DNA from: Bibersteinia trehalosi
Lineage (GTDB): Bacteria > Pseudomonadota > Gammaproteobacteria > Enterobacterales > Pasteurellaceae
Direction of reading: 5' to 3'
Assembly: GCF_004346205.1 (NCBI RefSeq)
Contig: NZ_SMAM01000004.1
Span: 1-64,000, forward strand
DNA length: 64,000 nt
The notes beneath the pieces are model-generated. The model did no database searches and was not told the DNA's origin. It saw only the letters and a list, made by a program, of their open reading frames with translations. The position numbers and the translations under genes were made by a program. Below are positions 42,685 through 55,097 of the stretch, in pieces (position 1 is the first letter of the stretch; each line of letters opens with the position of its first letter).

Positions 42685-43104
42685 TTAGCGATTTACCGCT
42701 AATTTGCCTTTAGTGAGTTCATAAACGCGTAATTTCGCAATTTCTCTAGCCAGTTTTGCTGTCATATCTGCATCATGAGTTTTACTCAATGTTTCTTCCA
42801 CTTTACGTTTCGCTGCAAGAATGCGCTGTTCATCAAGTTCATCACCACGAATTGCAACATCAGCAAGCACGGTAACTGTTTTAGGTTGAACTTCTAAGAA
42901 ACCACCCGAGACATAGATAAATTCTTCTTTGCCATCCGCAAAGGTAAACTTCACCATTCCAGGTTTAATCGCCGTAAGCAATGGAGTATGCCCTGCATAC
43001 ACGCCAAGTTCACCTTCTACACCAGATACACGTACACTAACGACTTCACCGCTAAATATTTGACGTTCTGCACTCACCACTGTGAGTTGAAATTGAGATG
43101 CCAT
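42685..43104 (-). CDS. atpC: ATP synthase epsilon subunit
   Basis: Central-stalk and inhibitory subunit of F1, 139 residues. The N-terminal beta-sandwich ([46 protein letters not shown]) and the C-terminal two-helix hairpin ([16 protein letters not shown]) are present. Last gene of the atp operon. Confidence 0.97.
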   Translation of the reverse strand: MASQFQLTVVSAERQIFSGEVVSVRVSGVEGELGVYAGHTPLLTAIKPGMVKFTFADGKEEFIYVSGGFLEVQPKTVTVLADVAIRGDELDEQRILAAKRKVEETLSKTHDADMTAKLAREIAKLRVYELTKGKLAVNR

Positions 43105-43129
43105 GTTGTTCTCCTTTTTTTAAGAACAA

Positions 43130-44524
<1,395 letters not shown>

Positions 44525-45391
44525 TTAAATTGCTGCGGCACCCGCAACAATTTCATTTAATTCATTCGTAATACTTGCCTGACGGGCTTTGTTATACACC
44601 AACTGTAACTCTTTAATCAGATTACCTGCGTTATCAGTTGCTGCTTTCATTGCCACCATTCGGGCTGCCTGCTCGGATGCGAGATTATCAACAATCGCTT
44701 GATATACTTGGGATTCCAGATAACGTACCAATAGACTGTCTAATAACGCTTGTGGGCTTGGTTCATAGGTGTAATCCCAAGAACCTGTCTGCTCTAGCGA
44801 GTCATCATCTAACGCTGGCAATGGAAGTAGTTTTTGCACAGTTGGCTTTTGAGCCATAGTGTTAATAAAACGGTTATAGACGATATAAACTTCATCCAAT
44901 TCACCTTCACGATAGGCATTTACCATTGTATTAACAATACCAAGCAAATCTTCCATTGTTGGAGCATCACCCAAACCATTGATTTGTGCCTTTGTTTTTA
45001 AGCCCATCGAACCAAAAAAGCCAGCGGCTTTATTACCGACTAAGCCTAGCTCGCACTGAACGCCTTTGTCTTCAAAAGCTTTTAACTCATTTAATACCGT
45101 TTTAAATAAGTTAATATTTAAGCCACCACACAAACCTCGATCAGTAGAGATAACTAAATACCCTACTTTTTTCACATCTCTTGGCTCAAGGAAAGGGTGT
45201 TTATAATCAATGTTTCCTTTGGCAATATGGCTGATTACTTTGCGAATGGTATCAGAATATGGACGGCTCGCAGCCATACGTTCTTGAGTCTTGCGCATTT
45301 TAGATGCAGCAACCATTTCCATCGCTTTGGTAATTTTCTGCGTATTACGAACACTTGCAATTTTGGTTCTTATCTCTTTAGCACCTGCCAT
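44525..45391 (-). CDS. atpG: ATP synthase gamma subunit
   Basis: Rotor shaft of F1, 288 residues. The conserved N-terminal helix ([27 protein letters not shown]), the [11 protein letters not shown] loop and the C-terminal helix ([20 protein letters not shown]) pair as the coiled coil. Confidence 0.97.
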   Translation of the reverse strand: MAGAKEIRTKIASVRNTQKITKAMEMVAASKMRKTQERMAASRPYSDTIRKVISHIAKGNIDYKHPFLEPRDVKKVGYLVISTDRGLCGGLNINLFKTVLNELKAFEDKGVQCELGLVGNKAAGFFGSMGLKTKAQINGLGDAPTMEDLLGIVNTMVNAYREGELDEVYIVYNRFINTMAQKPTVQKLLPLPALDDDSLEQTGSWDYTYEPSPQALLDSLLVRYLESQVYQAIVDNLASEQAARMVAMKAATDNAGNLIKELQLVYNKARQASITNELNEIVAGAAAI

Positions 45392-45416
45392 ATTATTTCT
45401 CCGCTAAAAAGTTAGA

Positions 45417-46958
45417 TTACCAAGCACTGTTCTTTTTGAAATTGGTTAAAATTTCATGCAGCTTATCTTTAATTGAGTCATTAAAATCGCCTGATTTTGC
45501 TAAATCCTGCATAAACTCACCATAATTGCTTTGTGCGTAATCTAATAAGTTCGCTTCAAATGAGCCAATTCGCTCAACTGCAACATCATCCAAATAACCA
45601 TATTCCGCGGCTGCTAGAGATAACCCTAGTTGAGCAACCGACATAGGTGCAAATTGTTTCTGTTTTAGCAATTCTGTTACTTTTTGACCGTGAGAAAGTT
45701 GTTTGCGAGTAGCATCATCAAGATCAGATGCAAACTGTGCAAATGCCGCTAATTCACGATACTGAGCAAGCGCAGTACGAATACCGCCAGATAATTTCTT
45801 AACCAGTTTAGTCTGTGCAGAACCACCTACACGGGAAACAGAGATACCTGGGTTTACCGCAGGACGAATACCGGCATTGAATAAGCCTGATTCTAAGAAA
45901 ATCTGACCATCGGTAATAGAAATCACGTTAGTCGGAACGAAAGCAGAAACATCACCAGCTTGAGTTTCGATAATAGGTAATGCGGTTAAAGAACCAGTTT
46001 GGCCTTTTACAGCACCGTTAGTGAAACGCTCAACATAATCTGCATTTACTCGAGCAGCACGTTCAAGTAAGCGAGAATGGAGATAGAATACATCACCAGG
46101 GAATGCTTCACGACCAGGTGGACGGCGTAACAACAACGAAATTTGACGGTAAGCTACCGCTTGCTTAGATAAATCATCGTAAACAATTAAGGCATCTTCA
46201 CCACGATCACGGAAGTATTCACCCATTGCACACCCTGCATATGGCGCAAGATATTGTAATGCGGCAGACTCAGATGCAGAAGCGACTACCACAATAGTAT
46301 TTTCTAACGCACCATGTTCTTCTAATTTACGCACTACGTTGGCGATAGTCGAAGCTTTTTGACCGATTGCAACGTAGATACATTTAATACCTGAATCACG
46401 TTGGTTGATAATTGCATCAATCGCTAAAGCTGTCTTACCAGTTTGACGGTCGCCGATAATCAACTCACGCTGACCACGACCGATTGGCACCATTGAGTCC
46501 ACTGCTTTATAACCAGTTTGAACGGGTTGATCAACCGATTGACGGTCAATAACACCTGGTGCGATAACTTCAATTGGCGAGAAACCATCGTTTTCAATTT
46601 CGCCTTTACCATCGATAGGCTGACCTAAGGTGTTTACTACTCGACCTAATAAACCTCGACCAACTGGTACTTCTAAAATACGACCAGTACATTTCACTTC
46701 AGTGCCTTCAGCAAGATCCGCATAAGGACCCATTACTACTGCACCGACAGAATCTCTTTCCAAGTTAAGAGCGATCGCATAACGATTGCCTGGAAGCTCA
46801 ATCATTTCGCCCTGCATTACATCAGATAAGCCATGGATACGAATTACACCATCGCTTACTGAAACGATTGTCCCGGTGCTTTGTGCGTCAGATACCACAT
46901 TAAACTGGGCAATTCGTTTTTTAATCAATTCACTAATTTCAGTTGAATTTAGTTGCAT
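45417..46958 (-). CDS. atpA: ATP synthase alpha subunit
   Basis: Non-catalytic nucleotide-binding F1 subunit, 513 residues: P-loop [13 protein letters not shown] near 169, [20 protein letters not shown]-type central region (here [12 protein letters not shown]) and the arginine-finger region [12 protein letters not shown] near 370. Confidence 0.98.
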   Translation of the reverse strand: MQLNSTEISELIKKRIAQFNVVSDAQSTGTIVSVSDGVIRIHGLSDVMQGEMIELPGNRYAIALNLERDSVGAVVMGPYADLAEGTEVKCTGRILEVPVGRGLLGRVVNTLGQPIDGKGEIENDGFSPIEVIAPGVIDRQSVDQPVQTGYKAVDSMVPIGRGQRELIIGDRQTGKTALAIDAIINQRDSGIKCIYVAIGQKASTIANVVRKLEEHGALENTIVVVASASESAALQYLAPYAGCAMGEYFRDRGEDALIVYDDLSKQAVAYRQISLLLRRPPGREAFPGDVFYLHSRLLERAARVNADYVERFTNGAVKGQTGSLTALPIIETQAGDVSAFVPTNVISITDGQIFLESGLFNAGIRPAVNPGISVSRVGGSAQTKLVKKLSGGIRTALAQYRELAAFAQFASDLDDATRKQLSHGQKVTELLKQKQFAPMSVAQLGLSLAAAEYGYLDDVAVERIGSFEANLLDYAQSNYGEFMQDLAKSGDFNDSIKDKLHEILTNFKKNSAW

Positions 46959-46970
46959 TTTCTATTCCTC

Positions 46971-47504
46971 TTACAAGCTCAGCTCTTGGCTCAAACGGTT
47001 AAGCTGACCACGACTACTGCCGTCAATTACCGTATCATCGTAGCGGATAATCACGCCAGCGAGTAGAGATGGATCTACTGCTTTAATAATACGAATGTCA
47101 TTGCCTAATTTTGCTTTCATTGCTGTTGCAATTTTATCTTCCTGCGAAGCGGTCAATTCTGTTGCTGATGTTACAAATACATCTTTTACAGACTCATATT
47201 CCGAACGCAAGGCATTAAATTCTGCAAATACAGCAGATAAAGCGCTTAGGCGTTTATTCTCAGCCATTACACGAATGAAATTTTGCCCAAATTGGTCCAG
47301 TTGTTCACCACAAATCGCTATAAACATCTCTGCGATTTTATTGCTTGAAAGTGAAGATGTTAAATACTCACTCACTTGATTATTTTCAGAAACTAATGCA
47401 GCAAACTTTAACATTTCCTGCCATTTGTCCAACTGACCATTCTCTAAAGCAAAATCAAAAGCTGCTTTAGCGTAGGGGCGAGCTATTGTAGTTAATTCAG
47501 ACAT
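46971..47504 (-). CDS. atpH: ATP synthase delta subunit
   Basis: Peripheral-stalk F1 cap, 177 residues: N-terminal helical bundle beginning [20 protein letters not shown] and C-terminal [20 protein letters not shown] that binds the b subunits. Confidence 0.96.
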   Translation of the reverse strand: MSELTTIARPYAKAAFDFALENGQLDKWQEMLKFAALVSENNQVSEYLTSSLSSNKIAEMFIAICGEQLDQFGQNFIRVMAENKRLSALSAVFAEFNALRSEYESVKDVFVTSATELTASQEDKIATAMKAKLGNDIRIIKAVDPSLLAGVIIRYDDTVIDGSSRGQLNRLSQELSL

Positions 47505-47517
47505 CTGCCCCCCTTAA

Positions 47518-47988
47518 TTATAATTCTGCAACTAGTTTGTCAATGATGTCATTGTTTGCCGCAGCATCAACGGAGCGACCCACAATTTTCTCTGCACCAG
47601 CCACAGCAAGAGCAGCTACTTTGCTACGAAGTTCTTCTTGAACACGTTTACGTTCGCTTTCTACTTCAGCATAACCTTGTTCAATAATTTTCGCTTTTTC
47701 TGCTTCTGCTTCTGCTTGCACAGCTTCTAAAATTTCATTGCGACGTTTTGTTGCTAAATCAATGATTTTTTGTGCTTCTTCACGAGCTTTTGCAAGTTCT
47801 TGCTCAACAATAGCTTTAGAATCAGCCTGCTCTTGCAATGCTTTTTCAGCCCCAGCAAGCGCATCGGCAATTTTTGCCTGACGATCTTCAATCGCTTTGA
47901 TAAATGGTGGCCAAACATATTTCACGCAAAATGCCACAAATAGGGCAAAAGCAATGAGCTGACCAATTAACGTTGCATTTAGATTCAC
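47518..47988 (-). CDS. atpF: ATP synthase b subunit
   Basis: Peripheral stalk, 156 residues. One N-terminal membrane helix ([20 protein letters not shown]) is followed by a long charged coiled coil rich in Ala, Glu and Lys. Confidence 0.97.
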   Translation of the reverse strand: MNLNATLIGQLIAFALFVAFCVKYVWPPFIKAIEDRQAKIADALAGAEKALQEQADSKAIVEQELAKAREEAQKIIDLATKRRNEILEAVQAEAEAEKAKIIEQGYAEVESERKRVQEELRSKVAALAVAGAEKIVGRSVDAAANNDIIDKLVAEL

Positions 47989-48052
47989 AACAGCCTCCTT
48001 AAAGTTGGATTATCACTCTTACGAGTAACGAAAGTTATTTGCCCAACTTTAA

Positions 48053-49183
<1,131 letters not shown>

Positions 49184-49212
49184 TTATCCCTTAATGAAAG
49201 AAATGAAAAATT

Positions 49213-49596
49213 CTAGTTTTTTGAACGCTTCATTAAAAATGGCAATACAACATTGCCCATCAAAGCAAAAAAATAGCCTGCAAAAAAAGCTAAATAGCGT
49301 AGCGAAGGAATAAATCGAAACATTAATGCAATAATGACTAAAGTTGCCAACCATTTCAGTCCTTCAGCAAGGTAAAAGACAGACATTACATTCACACTAT
49401 TTGAGCGATGTCGAAAAAACACCCAATATACGGATAAGCAAAAAGGCAAAAACGCAGCCAAACAACCGCATAAAAAAGACAGACCTATATTTCCTTGTAT
49501 CAAACTAATCACACTTGATACGGCACACAGAATTAACGAAAAAATAAAAATTGCTTTCGCATAATACTGTTTAGCTTGAAAAATAACCGCTGACAT
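49213..49596 (-). CDS. atpI: ATP synthase accessory protein I
   Basis: Small hydrophobic protein (127 residues, four membrane helices) implicated in Fo assembly or c-ring formation. It is the first gene of the operon. The ATG at 49596 is chosen; the alternative GTG at 49626 lacks a better ribosome site. Confidence 0.88.
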   Translation of the reverse strand: MSAVIFQAKQYYAKAIFIFSLILCAVSSVISLIQGNIGLSFLCGCLAAFLPFCLSVYWVFFRHRSNSVNVMSVFYLAEGLKWLATLVIIALMFRFIPSLRYLAFFAGYFFALMGNVVLPFLMKRSKN

Positions 49597-49649
49597 GTCC
49601 CGACTTTTCCGATTGAAAGTTTTCACTTTCGGCTATAAAAATCCGGTCG

Positions 49650-49678
49650 ATTATACACTATAGAACTATTGATTAAAA
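49650..49678 (-). promoter_or_regulatory. Probable atp operon promoter
   Basis: The minus strand has TATAAT (49650-49655) 17 bp after TTTTAA (49673-49678), embedded in very AT-rich DNA that can serve as UP-element. Confidence 0.5.
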
Positions 49679-49766
49679 CAGATATCACTGCGTAAAGCGC
49701 TTAAGCATAATATTTTTTTAACATTTTTTTATAAAAAACAAAAAAAAATTAAAATTTGTCACTTGC

Positions 49767-49803
49767 TAAAAAATAGTCAGCCTTTTATATAAAAGACTGA
49801 CTA
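49767..49803 (-). terminator. Terminator of the ABC importer operon
   Basis: TAGTCAG (49774-49780) and CTGACTA (49797-49803) with CTTTTATATAAAAG inner pairing make a long stem. On the minus strand TTTTTT follows. Confidence 0.88.
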
Positions 49804-49840
49804 CATTTATAACACCTATCTATTCATATCGTTGCAGAAA

Positions 49841-50899
49841 TTATACCGCGGAATACCAATGCAGCTTATTAAAAACAACTTGGCAGGCTTCACCTTCTTG
49901 TGGACCAGGATCACGCCGTCCTTTTTGCACACGCAATTCTTGATTGCCAAGAAAAATACTATAATCCACAACTTCGCCTAAATAGGAACGGCGTTTTACA
50001 ATACCATTAACTCCGCCGCTTACAACAAAATCAATTTCTGATGGGCGAGTAGCGAGAATCGCTTTACCTTGACTGACCAATTCTGTACTTGGCGCGGGTT
50101 GAATATCATATGTACCAGCCAATCCTTCAAAACGAACTCCTTGTGGAGATAGATTGACACTTAATTGATTGGATAACCCAATAAAATTGAACACAAATTT
50201 ATTCGCTGGGTTGTTATAGACATTCAGCGGGGTATCGATCTGCTCTACTACACCTTTACGCATTACCATAATGCGATCGGATAACGCCATTGCTTCAGAT
50301 TGGTCGTGTGTCACGTAGATTATTGAAAAACCAAATTTACGCTGTAATGCTTTGATTTCAAAGCGCATCTCTTCACGTAGATGTGGATCTAAGCTTGATA
50401 AAGGTTCATCAAGCAACATTACATCTGGGTTTAACGCTAACGCCCTTGCTAAAGCAACACGTTGTTTTCCACCACCGGAAAGATCATCAGGGCTTTTTTG
50501 TGCGACACTCAGTAAATTGGTATGACGTAACGCATCAGTGGTACGTTTTTCAATCTCTTGTTTAGACAGTTTTTTCAATGCAAGTGGGAAAGCCACATTG
50601 TCATATACGGTCATATGCGGCCACACTGCAAACGCTTGGAAAACCATACCAAAATTGCGTTGTTCAGGGGGAAGATAGTAGTTACTTGCTTTCGCCGATA
50701 GTAATCTATCACCAACACGAATTTCACCGCCATCTAAATCTTCAAAGCCAGCAATCATTCGTAGCGTTGTTGTTTTACCACAACCCGAAGGGCCTAACAT
50801 AGAAAAGCATTCGCCTTTTTCAATGGATAAGTTTAGATCTGGAATAGCAATCACATCACCAAACCGTTTCATCACATTTGTAAGTTGAATATAGCTCAT
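49841..50899 (-). CDS. ABC importer ATPase A (FbpC/AfuC-like), non-canonical signature
   Basis: A 352-residue ATPase: Walker A GPSGCGKTTTLR near 35, Walker B VMLLDEPLSSLD, H-loop VTHDQSEA and a C-terminal TOBE-type regulatory domain. The signature reads LSGGGKQRVALARAL, with Gly replacing the usual Gln. It is the last gene of the operon and partners the permease just upstream. The second ATPase of the operon has the canonical signature, so the pair may form an asymmetric heterodimer. Confidence 0.85.
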   Translation of the reverse strand: MSYIQLTNVMKRFGDVIAIPDLNLSIEKGECFSMLGPSGCGKTTTLRMIAGFEDLDGGEIRVGDRLLSAKASNYYLPPEQRNFGMVFQAFAVWPHMTVYDNVAFPLALKKLSKQEIEKRTTDALRHTNLLSVAQKSPDDLSGGGKQRVALARALALNPDVMLLDEPLSSLDPHLREEMRFEIKALQRKFGFSIIYVTHDQSEAMALSDRIMVMRKGVVEQIDTPLNVYNNPANKFVFNFIGLSNQLSVNLSPQGVRFEGLAGTYDIQPAPSTELVSQGKAILATRPSEIDFVVSGGVNGIVKRRSYLGEVVDYSIFLGNQELRVQKGRRDPGPQEGEACQVVFNKLHWYSAV

Positions 50900-50920
50900 T
50901 TTTTACTCCTTACCCTTCAG

Positions 50921-52618
50921 TTATTTTTGTGTTTTTTTCTCGGCATAACGTTTAATCACCGTTTGCCCGAACACAATAATAATCAACGCGATACCTGCTA
51001 ATGCCGCAGAATATACCGTTTCACCATCTTCATTTAAGGTATAGATCGCCACCCCGATAGTACGAGTTGATGGACCATAAAGCATTACGGATACAGTTAA
51101 TTCACGCAACGCTGGTAAGAAGATAAGGAAGAAGGCGGCGATCATACCTGGACGAACCAATGGGATAACAATATCTTTTAAGGATTGCCACATACTTGCC
51201 CCACAAGCACGAGATGCTTCAACCAATGAATCGTGGACTTGCTCTAATGCCGCAGAGTTCGCTTTGAGCGAGAACGCCATATAGCGAGCAATATAGGCAA
51301 TTAAGATGATCCAAACGGTGTTATATAGATTGATACCAAATTTACCGCTCCAAGCAAGAATCACCCCTAAAGCAATCACAGATCCAGGCACAGAGAACGG
51401 TAACATTCCTAAAAATTCTAAGAATCCTTTACCTCTTACACGCATTTTCACAATCACATAAGAGATCATCACACCAGCAAACATGGTAATGACTGCAGCA
51501 GCTAAACCTAAAGTGACACTATTGCGAATAGCATCTTTAGTAAGTTGCCAATCAAATAGGATAAATTTGTAGTTCTCAAGTGTGAGATTTTCCCACGTAA
51601 TTGGTAAACCGTAGGTTTTTAAGCCACCAACAAGGAAGATGGTTGCAGTAGGAAGTACGATAGTGAAAGCAATGTAGAACAAGCAGATAATCAATAACGG
51701 CATACGCAAACCACGTAGTTTCACTTCCACAGGGCGGAAACTTTTACCTGCGATAATTTGGAAACGACCTTTACTTAAGATTCTGTTTTGTAGCCAAATA
51801 ATCAAGGCTGCGGTTGCTACAAGTACTGTTGCTAACACTGTACCTGTACGAATTGCATCAAAGCTCCCTGCACTTTGGTGGATACGTTCATAAATTAAGG
51901 TTGGAATGTTGAAAATACCATTTTCAACCCCGAGCACCGCAACAGTACCAAAGTGAGCCATTGAGTAGAGCATAATCAATAACGCACCAGACACGATACT
52001 TGGCATAACGAGTGGAATGGTAATTTTGCGGGTAATCGTAAACAGGCTTGCACCTGAAATACGTGCAGATTCTTCCAATGTCGGGTCCATACGTTCCAAT
52101 GCACCGCAGACTTGAATGAATACAAATGGGAAGAGATACATTGTTTCAACCGCCATAATTCCAGCATAGCTATAAATGTTAAACAACGGCTCTTCCAAGC
52201 CAAAGGTATCCATAAAGAAGCGGTTAATATACCCCGCACGAGGCGAAAGCAACATTTTCCACGCCAATGCACCGATAAAAGATGGCAACATAAACGGCAC
52301 AAGGAACATCACTTTCATAAAGCCTTTGTATGGTAAATCGGTACGAGTCACCAACCACGCAAAGAATGTACCAATGATGGTACTCATAATCGTAACCCCT
52401 GAAGCAATAAATAATGAATTTAATAATGCTTCATAGGTTTCTTGTTGTTTTAAAATTTGTACCACATCGGATAAATTGAATTGCCCATCAACCCAAAATG
52501 AGTTAATAAAGATGAGCAACACAGGAACAGCAACTACGATCACCAAAATCCCAATGGATAAAGCTAAAATCGCATTTGCCACATTAAATGGGCTTTTTTT
52601 CTCTATAACCGCTGACAT
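50921..52618 (-). CDS. ABC importer permease, fused two-domain (FbpB/AfuB-like)
   Basis: A 565-residue inner-membrane protein with about twelve helices carrying two binding-protein-dependent-transport domains. The two EAA loops are LEESARISGASLFTITRKIT and LVEASRACGASMWQSLKDIV, each a docking site for an ATPase. This fused architecture is typical of Fe(III), sugar-phosphate (AfuB) and phosphonate importers. Confidence 0.88.
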   Translation of the reverse strand: MSAVIEKKSPFNVANAILALSIGILVIVVAVPVLLIFINSFWVDGQFNLSDVVQILKQQETYEALLNSLFIASGVTIMSTIIGTFFAWLVTRTDLPYKGFMKVMFLVPFMLPSFIGALAWKMLLSPRAGYINRFFMDTFGLEEPLFNIYSYAGIMAVETMYLFPFVFIQVCGALERMDPTLEESARISGASLFTITRKITIPLVMPSIVSGALLIMLYSMAHFGTVAVLGVENGIFNIPTLIYERIHQSAGSFDAIRTGTVLATVLVATAALIIWLQNRILSKGRFQIIAGKSFRPVEVKLRGLRMPLLIICLFYIAFTIVLPTATIFLVGGLKTYGLPITWENLTLENYKFILFDWQLTKDAIRNSVTLGLAAAVITMFAGVMISYVIVKMRVRGKGFLEFLGMLPFSVPGSVIALGVILAWSGKFGINLYNTVWIILIAYIARYMAFSLKANSAALEQVHDSLVEASRACGASMWQSLKDIVIPLVRPGMIAAFFLIFLPALRELTVSVMLYGPSTRTIGVAIYTLNEDGETVYSAALAGIALIIIVFGQTVIKRYAEKKTQK

Positions 52619-52620
52619 AT

Positions 52621-53712
52621 TTACCCCCTCTGATCATTTTCAGAAAGTGTGTCATTTTCGGCGAACCAAAGCAGATCGTGGAAATTCACCACACAGTTTT
52701 CGCCTTCTTCAAACATCAAATTATTTTGTAAGGCATAATTAGTCGAAATTTCAGTACGAACTGTCACGCCATCAATATCCACCATATAATCCATTACCGC
52801 ACCTAAGAAACTTGCACGAGCAATTTTGCCGTTTAATCCATTGCCCGATTTAGCAAGGATAATATCGGAAGGACGACAACCAAATTTGCCATTTACAAGC
52901 GGTATATTTTTCCAAAAAATTTGCTGATTGCCCTCTCCAACAAAATGTTGTCCATTTTCGCAACGTACAGGAATAAAATTCGCCAAGCCCATGAACTTGA
53001 ATACCATTTCATTCTCTGACTTTTCGTAAATTTCCCAAGGTGTACCAATTTGTTGAATTGCGCCATCTTTATCCATAATGGCAAGTCGGTCTGAAATAGC
53101 GAGAGCGATTTCTTGGTCGTGAGTCACATATAAAATGGTAATGCCTAATTTTTTCTGTAACTCTTTGATCTCAAAACGCATTTCTTCACGCAGATTAGCA
53201 TCAAGGTTATTTAACGGCTCATCTAACAACATTAAAGATGGTTTAGCGACTAACGCTCGAGCCAGCGCCACACGTTGTTGCTGACCGCCAGAAAGTTGAG
53301 AAGGTAAACGTTTTTCTAAGCCAGTAAGATTAACTAATTCAACAACTTCCATCACTTGTTGGTAAATAGTGTCTTTATCTAGCTCTTTTAATTTAAGTGG
53401 GTAAGCGATATTGTCGAACACGGTCATATGCGGCCACACCGCATAATCTTGAAATACGACACCCAAGCCACGTTGGTCTGGCTGAACATCTACGCCAGTG
53501 GCTGGATCTGCAACGACGGTTTGATCAATTAAAATTCGACCACTATTAGGCACATCAAATCCAGCTAAAAGTCGTAACAATACCGTTTTTCCGCAACCAG
53601 ATGGACCGAGAAGCGTAAAGCACTCGCCGTCATTAACGACGAGTGATACATTTTTCAACACTTCATTCGAGCCAAAGGTTTTACTAATGTTCTCAAATGT
53701 AATTGTTGCCAT
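52621..53712 (-). CDS. ABC importer ATPase B, canonical
   Basis: A 363-residue ATPase: Walker A GPSGCGKTVLLR, signature LSGGQQQRVALARAL, Walker B LMLLDEPLNNLD, H-loop VTHDQEIA and a C-terminal TOBE region. It is encoded 2 bp upstream of the permease gene. Having two separate ATPase genes for one fused permease is unusual; most relatives use a homodimer. Confidence 0.86.
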   Translation of the reverse strand: MATITFENISKTFGSNEVLKNVSLVVNDGECFTLLGPSGCGKTVLLRLLAGFDVPNSGRILIDQTVVADPATGVDVQPDQRGLGVVFQDYAVWPHMTVFDNIAYPLKLKELDKDTIYQQVMEVVELVNLTGLEKRLPSQLSGGQQQRVALARALVAKPSLMLLDEPLNNLDANLREEMRFEIKELQKKLGITILYVTHDQEIALAISDRLAIMDKDGAIQQIGTPWEIYEKSENEMVFKFMGLANFIPVRCENGQHFVGEGNQQIFWKNIPLVNGKFGCRPSDIILAKSGNGLNGKIARASFLGAVMDYMVDIDGVTVRTEISTNYALQNNLMFEEGENCVVNFHDLLWFAENDTLSENDQRG

Positions 53713-53730
53713 AATAAAACCCTTACTGAT

Positions 53731-54720
53731 TTAATTGCGGTTTTGTAGAATCTGACTGAATTTTTTCACTGTCTCTTCTTTTTCATTTAAGATAGCGTTG
53801 TAATCAATCGGAATTGCACGTTGCATTGCATCTTCGACAGATGGCATACCGTCCATTACGGCGACACCTTTTCTAACTGGCAATGTACCTTCATTTGCCA
53901 CAATTTTTTGTGCATCGTCAGAGAGCAAGAAATCCACGAATTTTTGTGCAGCCGTGAGATTTTTTGTCCCTTTGAAAATCGCAGCAGGGCTTGGAATTAC
54001 CAGCATTTCTTTCGGATAAACTAATTTTAGTTGAGCCCCTTTTTTGATTTTATCGTTGGTAATGTAATCCACCGCTAAAGAAACTAATAAGTCGCCTGAT
54101 GCGGTATCATCCACTACCTGACCAGAGCCTTTACCCACTTTACCTTTGTTTGCTTTGATTTGTTCAAAGAATTCCCAACCAAAGGTCGATTTCAATAACG
54201 CAACGCTCATATAAGAAGTACCTGATAATGCAGGGTTTGCAATACCAAATGCCCCTTTGTATTCTTTGCCAACAATATCTGCCCATTCACTTGGCGGATT
54301 TTTCACAAAGCGAGTGTTATAAGCCAATCCTAATGTACCTAAGCGAATAGGGGTAAATGAGCCGTCAAAATCAGGTAATGGATTTACGATATTTTCTACT
54401 TCTTTAGAGATATAAGGCTCTAGCATTCCATTTTCTTTCATTTTAAAGAAATCTGGCACTTCACTCGTCCAGATAATGTCTGCCATAATCTTGCCAGACT
54501 CTTTTTCAGCTGCAATTTTAGCCATCAATTTTCCTGCACCAGCAGATTGATAGTCCATCGCAACTTCAGGGTGTTTTTCTGCAAATTTTGTTTTTAATGC
54601 ACCAATCAGAGATTCTTTCATTGATGTGTAAACAATCAGGTTTTCATTTGCTGAAGCAAATCCTGCAATACTGAAACCAAAACCTAACGCCATAACAAGA
54701 GATGAGATTTTTTTGTTCAT
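53731..54720 (-). CDS. ABC importer periplasmic binding protein (FbpA/AfuA/PhnS-like)
   Basis: A 329-residue precursor with signal peptide MNKKISSLVMALGFGFSIAG ending FASA|NENL. The mature part is a class F-type extracellular binding protein: LIVYTSMKESLIGALKTKFA, DIIWTSEVPDFFKMKENGML and YPKEMLVIPSPAAIFKGTKN. It lacks the paired Tyr-Tyr iron motif of FbpA that I would expect, so a phosphorylated sugar, phosphonate or other anion is more likely than iron. First gene of the importer operon. Confidence 0.8.
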   Translation of the reverse strand: MNKKISSLVMALGFGFSIAGFASANENLIVYTSMKESLIGALKTKFAEKHPEVAMDYQSAGAGKLMAKIAAEKESGKIMADIIWTSEVPDFFKMKENGMLEPYISKEVENIVNPLPDFDGSFTPIRLGTLGLAYNTRFVKNPPSEWADIVGKEYKGAFGIANPALSGTSYMSVALLKSTFGWEFFEQIKANKGKVGKGSGQVVDDTASGDLLVSLAVDYITNDKIKKGAQLKLVYPKEMLVIPSPAAIFKGTKNLTAAQKFVDFLLSDDAQKIVANEGTLPVRKGVAVMDGMPSVEDAMQRAIPIDYNAILNEKEETVKKFSQILQNRN

Positions 54721-54835
54721 AATGAACTCCTTTTCTATAGGAATAAGTACCAAGAAATATTTCATTAAAAAATGAAATTTGAAGCATCATACTGAGAAAA
54801 AAACAGAAAAAAAGGGCGCTTGTTAGGCATATTTA

Positions 54836-54863
54836 TGAGTGAAAAATGACTCATTTTGAGTGA
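54836..54863. promoter_or_regulatory. Clustered TGAGT/ACTCA operator upstream of the importer
   Basis: TGAGT-N8-ACTCA (54836-54853) overlaps ACTCA-TTT-TGAGT (54849-54861). Further TGAGT copies lie near 54892 and 54929. The region is about 115 bp upstream of the binding-protein start and is a candidate target for the divergent regulator. The rest of the 377-bp gap is AT-rich without genes. Confidence 0.5.
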
Positions 54864-54985
54864 TAGCAAGAGGATAAATTAACCCATTTTCATGAGTTCA
54901 AAGGAGATAAATTTAGAGAGGATAAAATTTGAGTAAAAAGTAACACATAAGAGTATAAGCATTTTTCAACAAAAAATTTCTCTTT

Positions 54986-55001
54986 CGTGATTCAGATCAC
55001 A
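54986..55001. promoter_or_regulatory. CRP-like site between importer and regulator
   Basis: CGTGATTCAGATCACA matches TGTGA-N6-TCACA at 9 of 10 defined positions. It suggests catabolite control of the importer and/or its regulator. Confidence 0.6.
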
Positions 55002-55097
55002 TTTCAATACTATTTTTCTCATCAAAAATAAGTAAGATACCGCTCACGCCAAGATAGTATTTCCCCTTTTACCATTTGATTATTAAGGACTATCACT

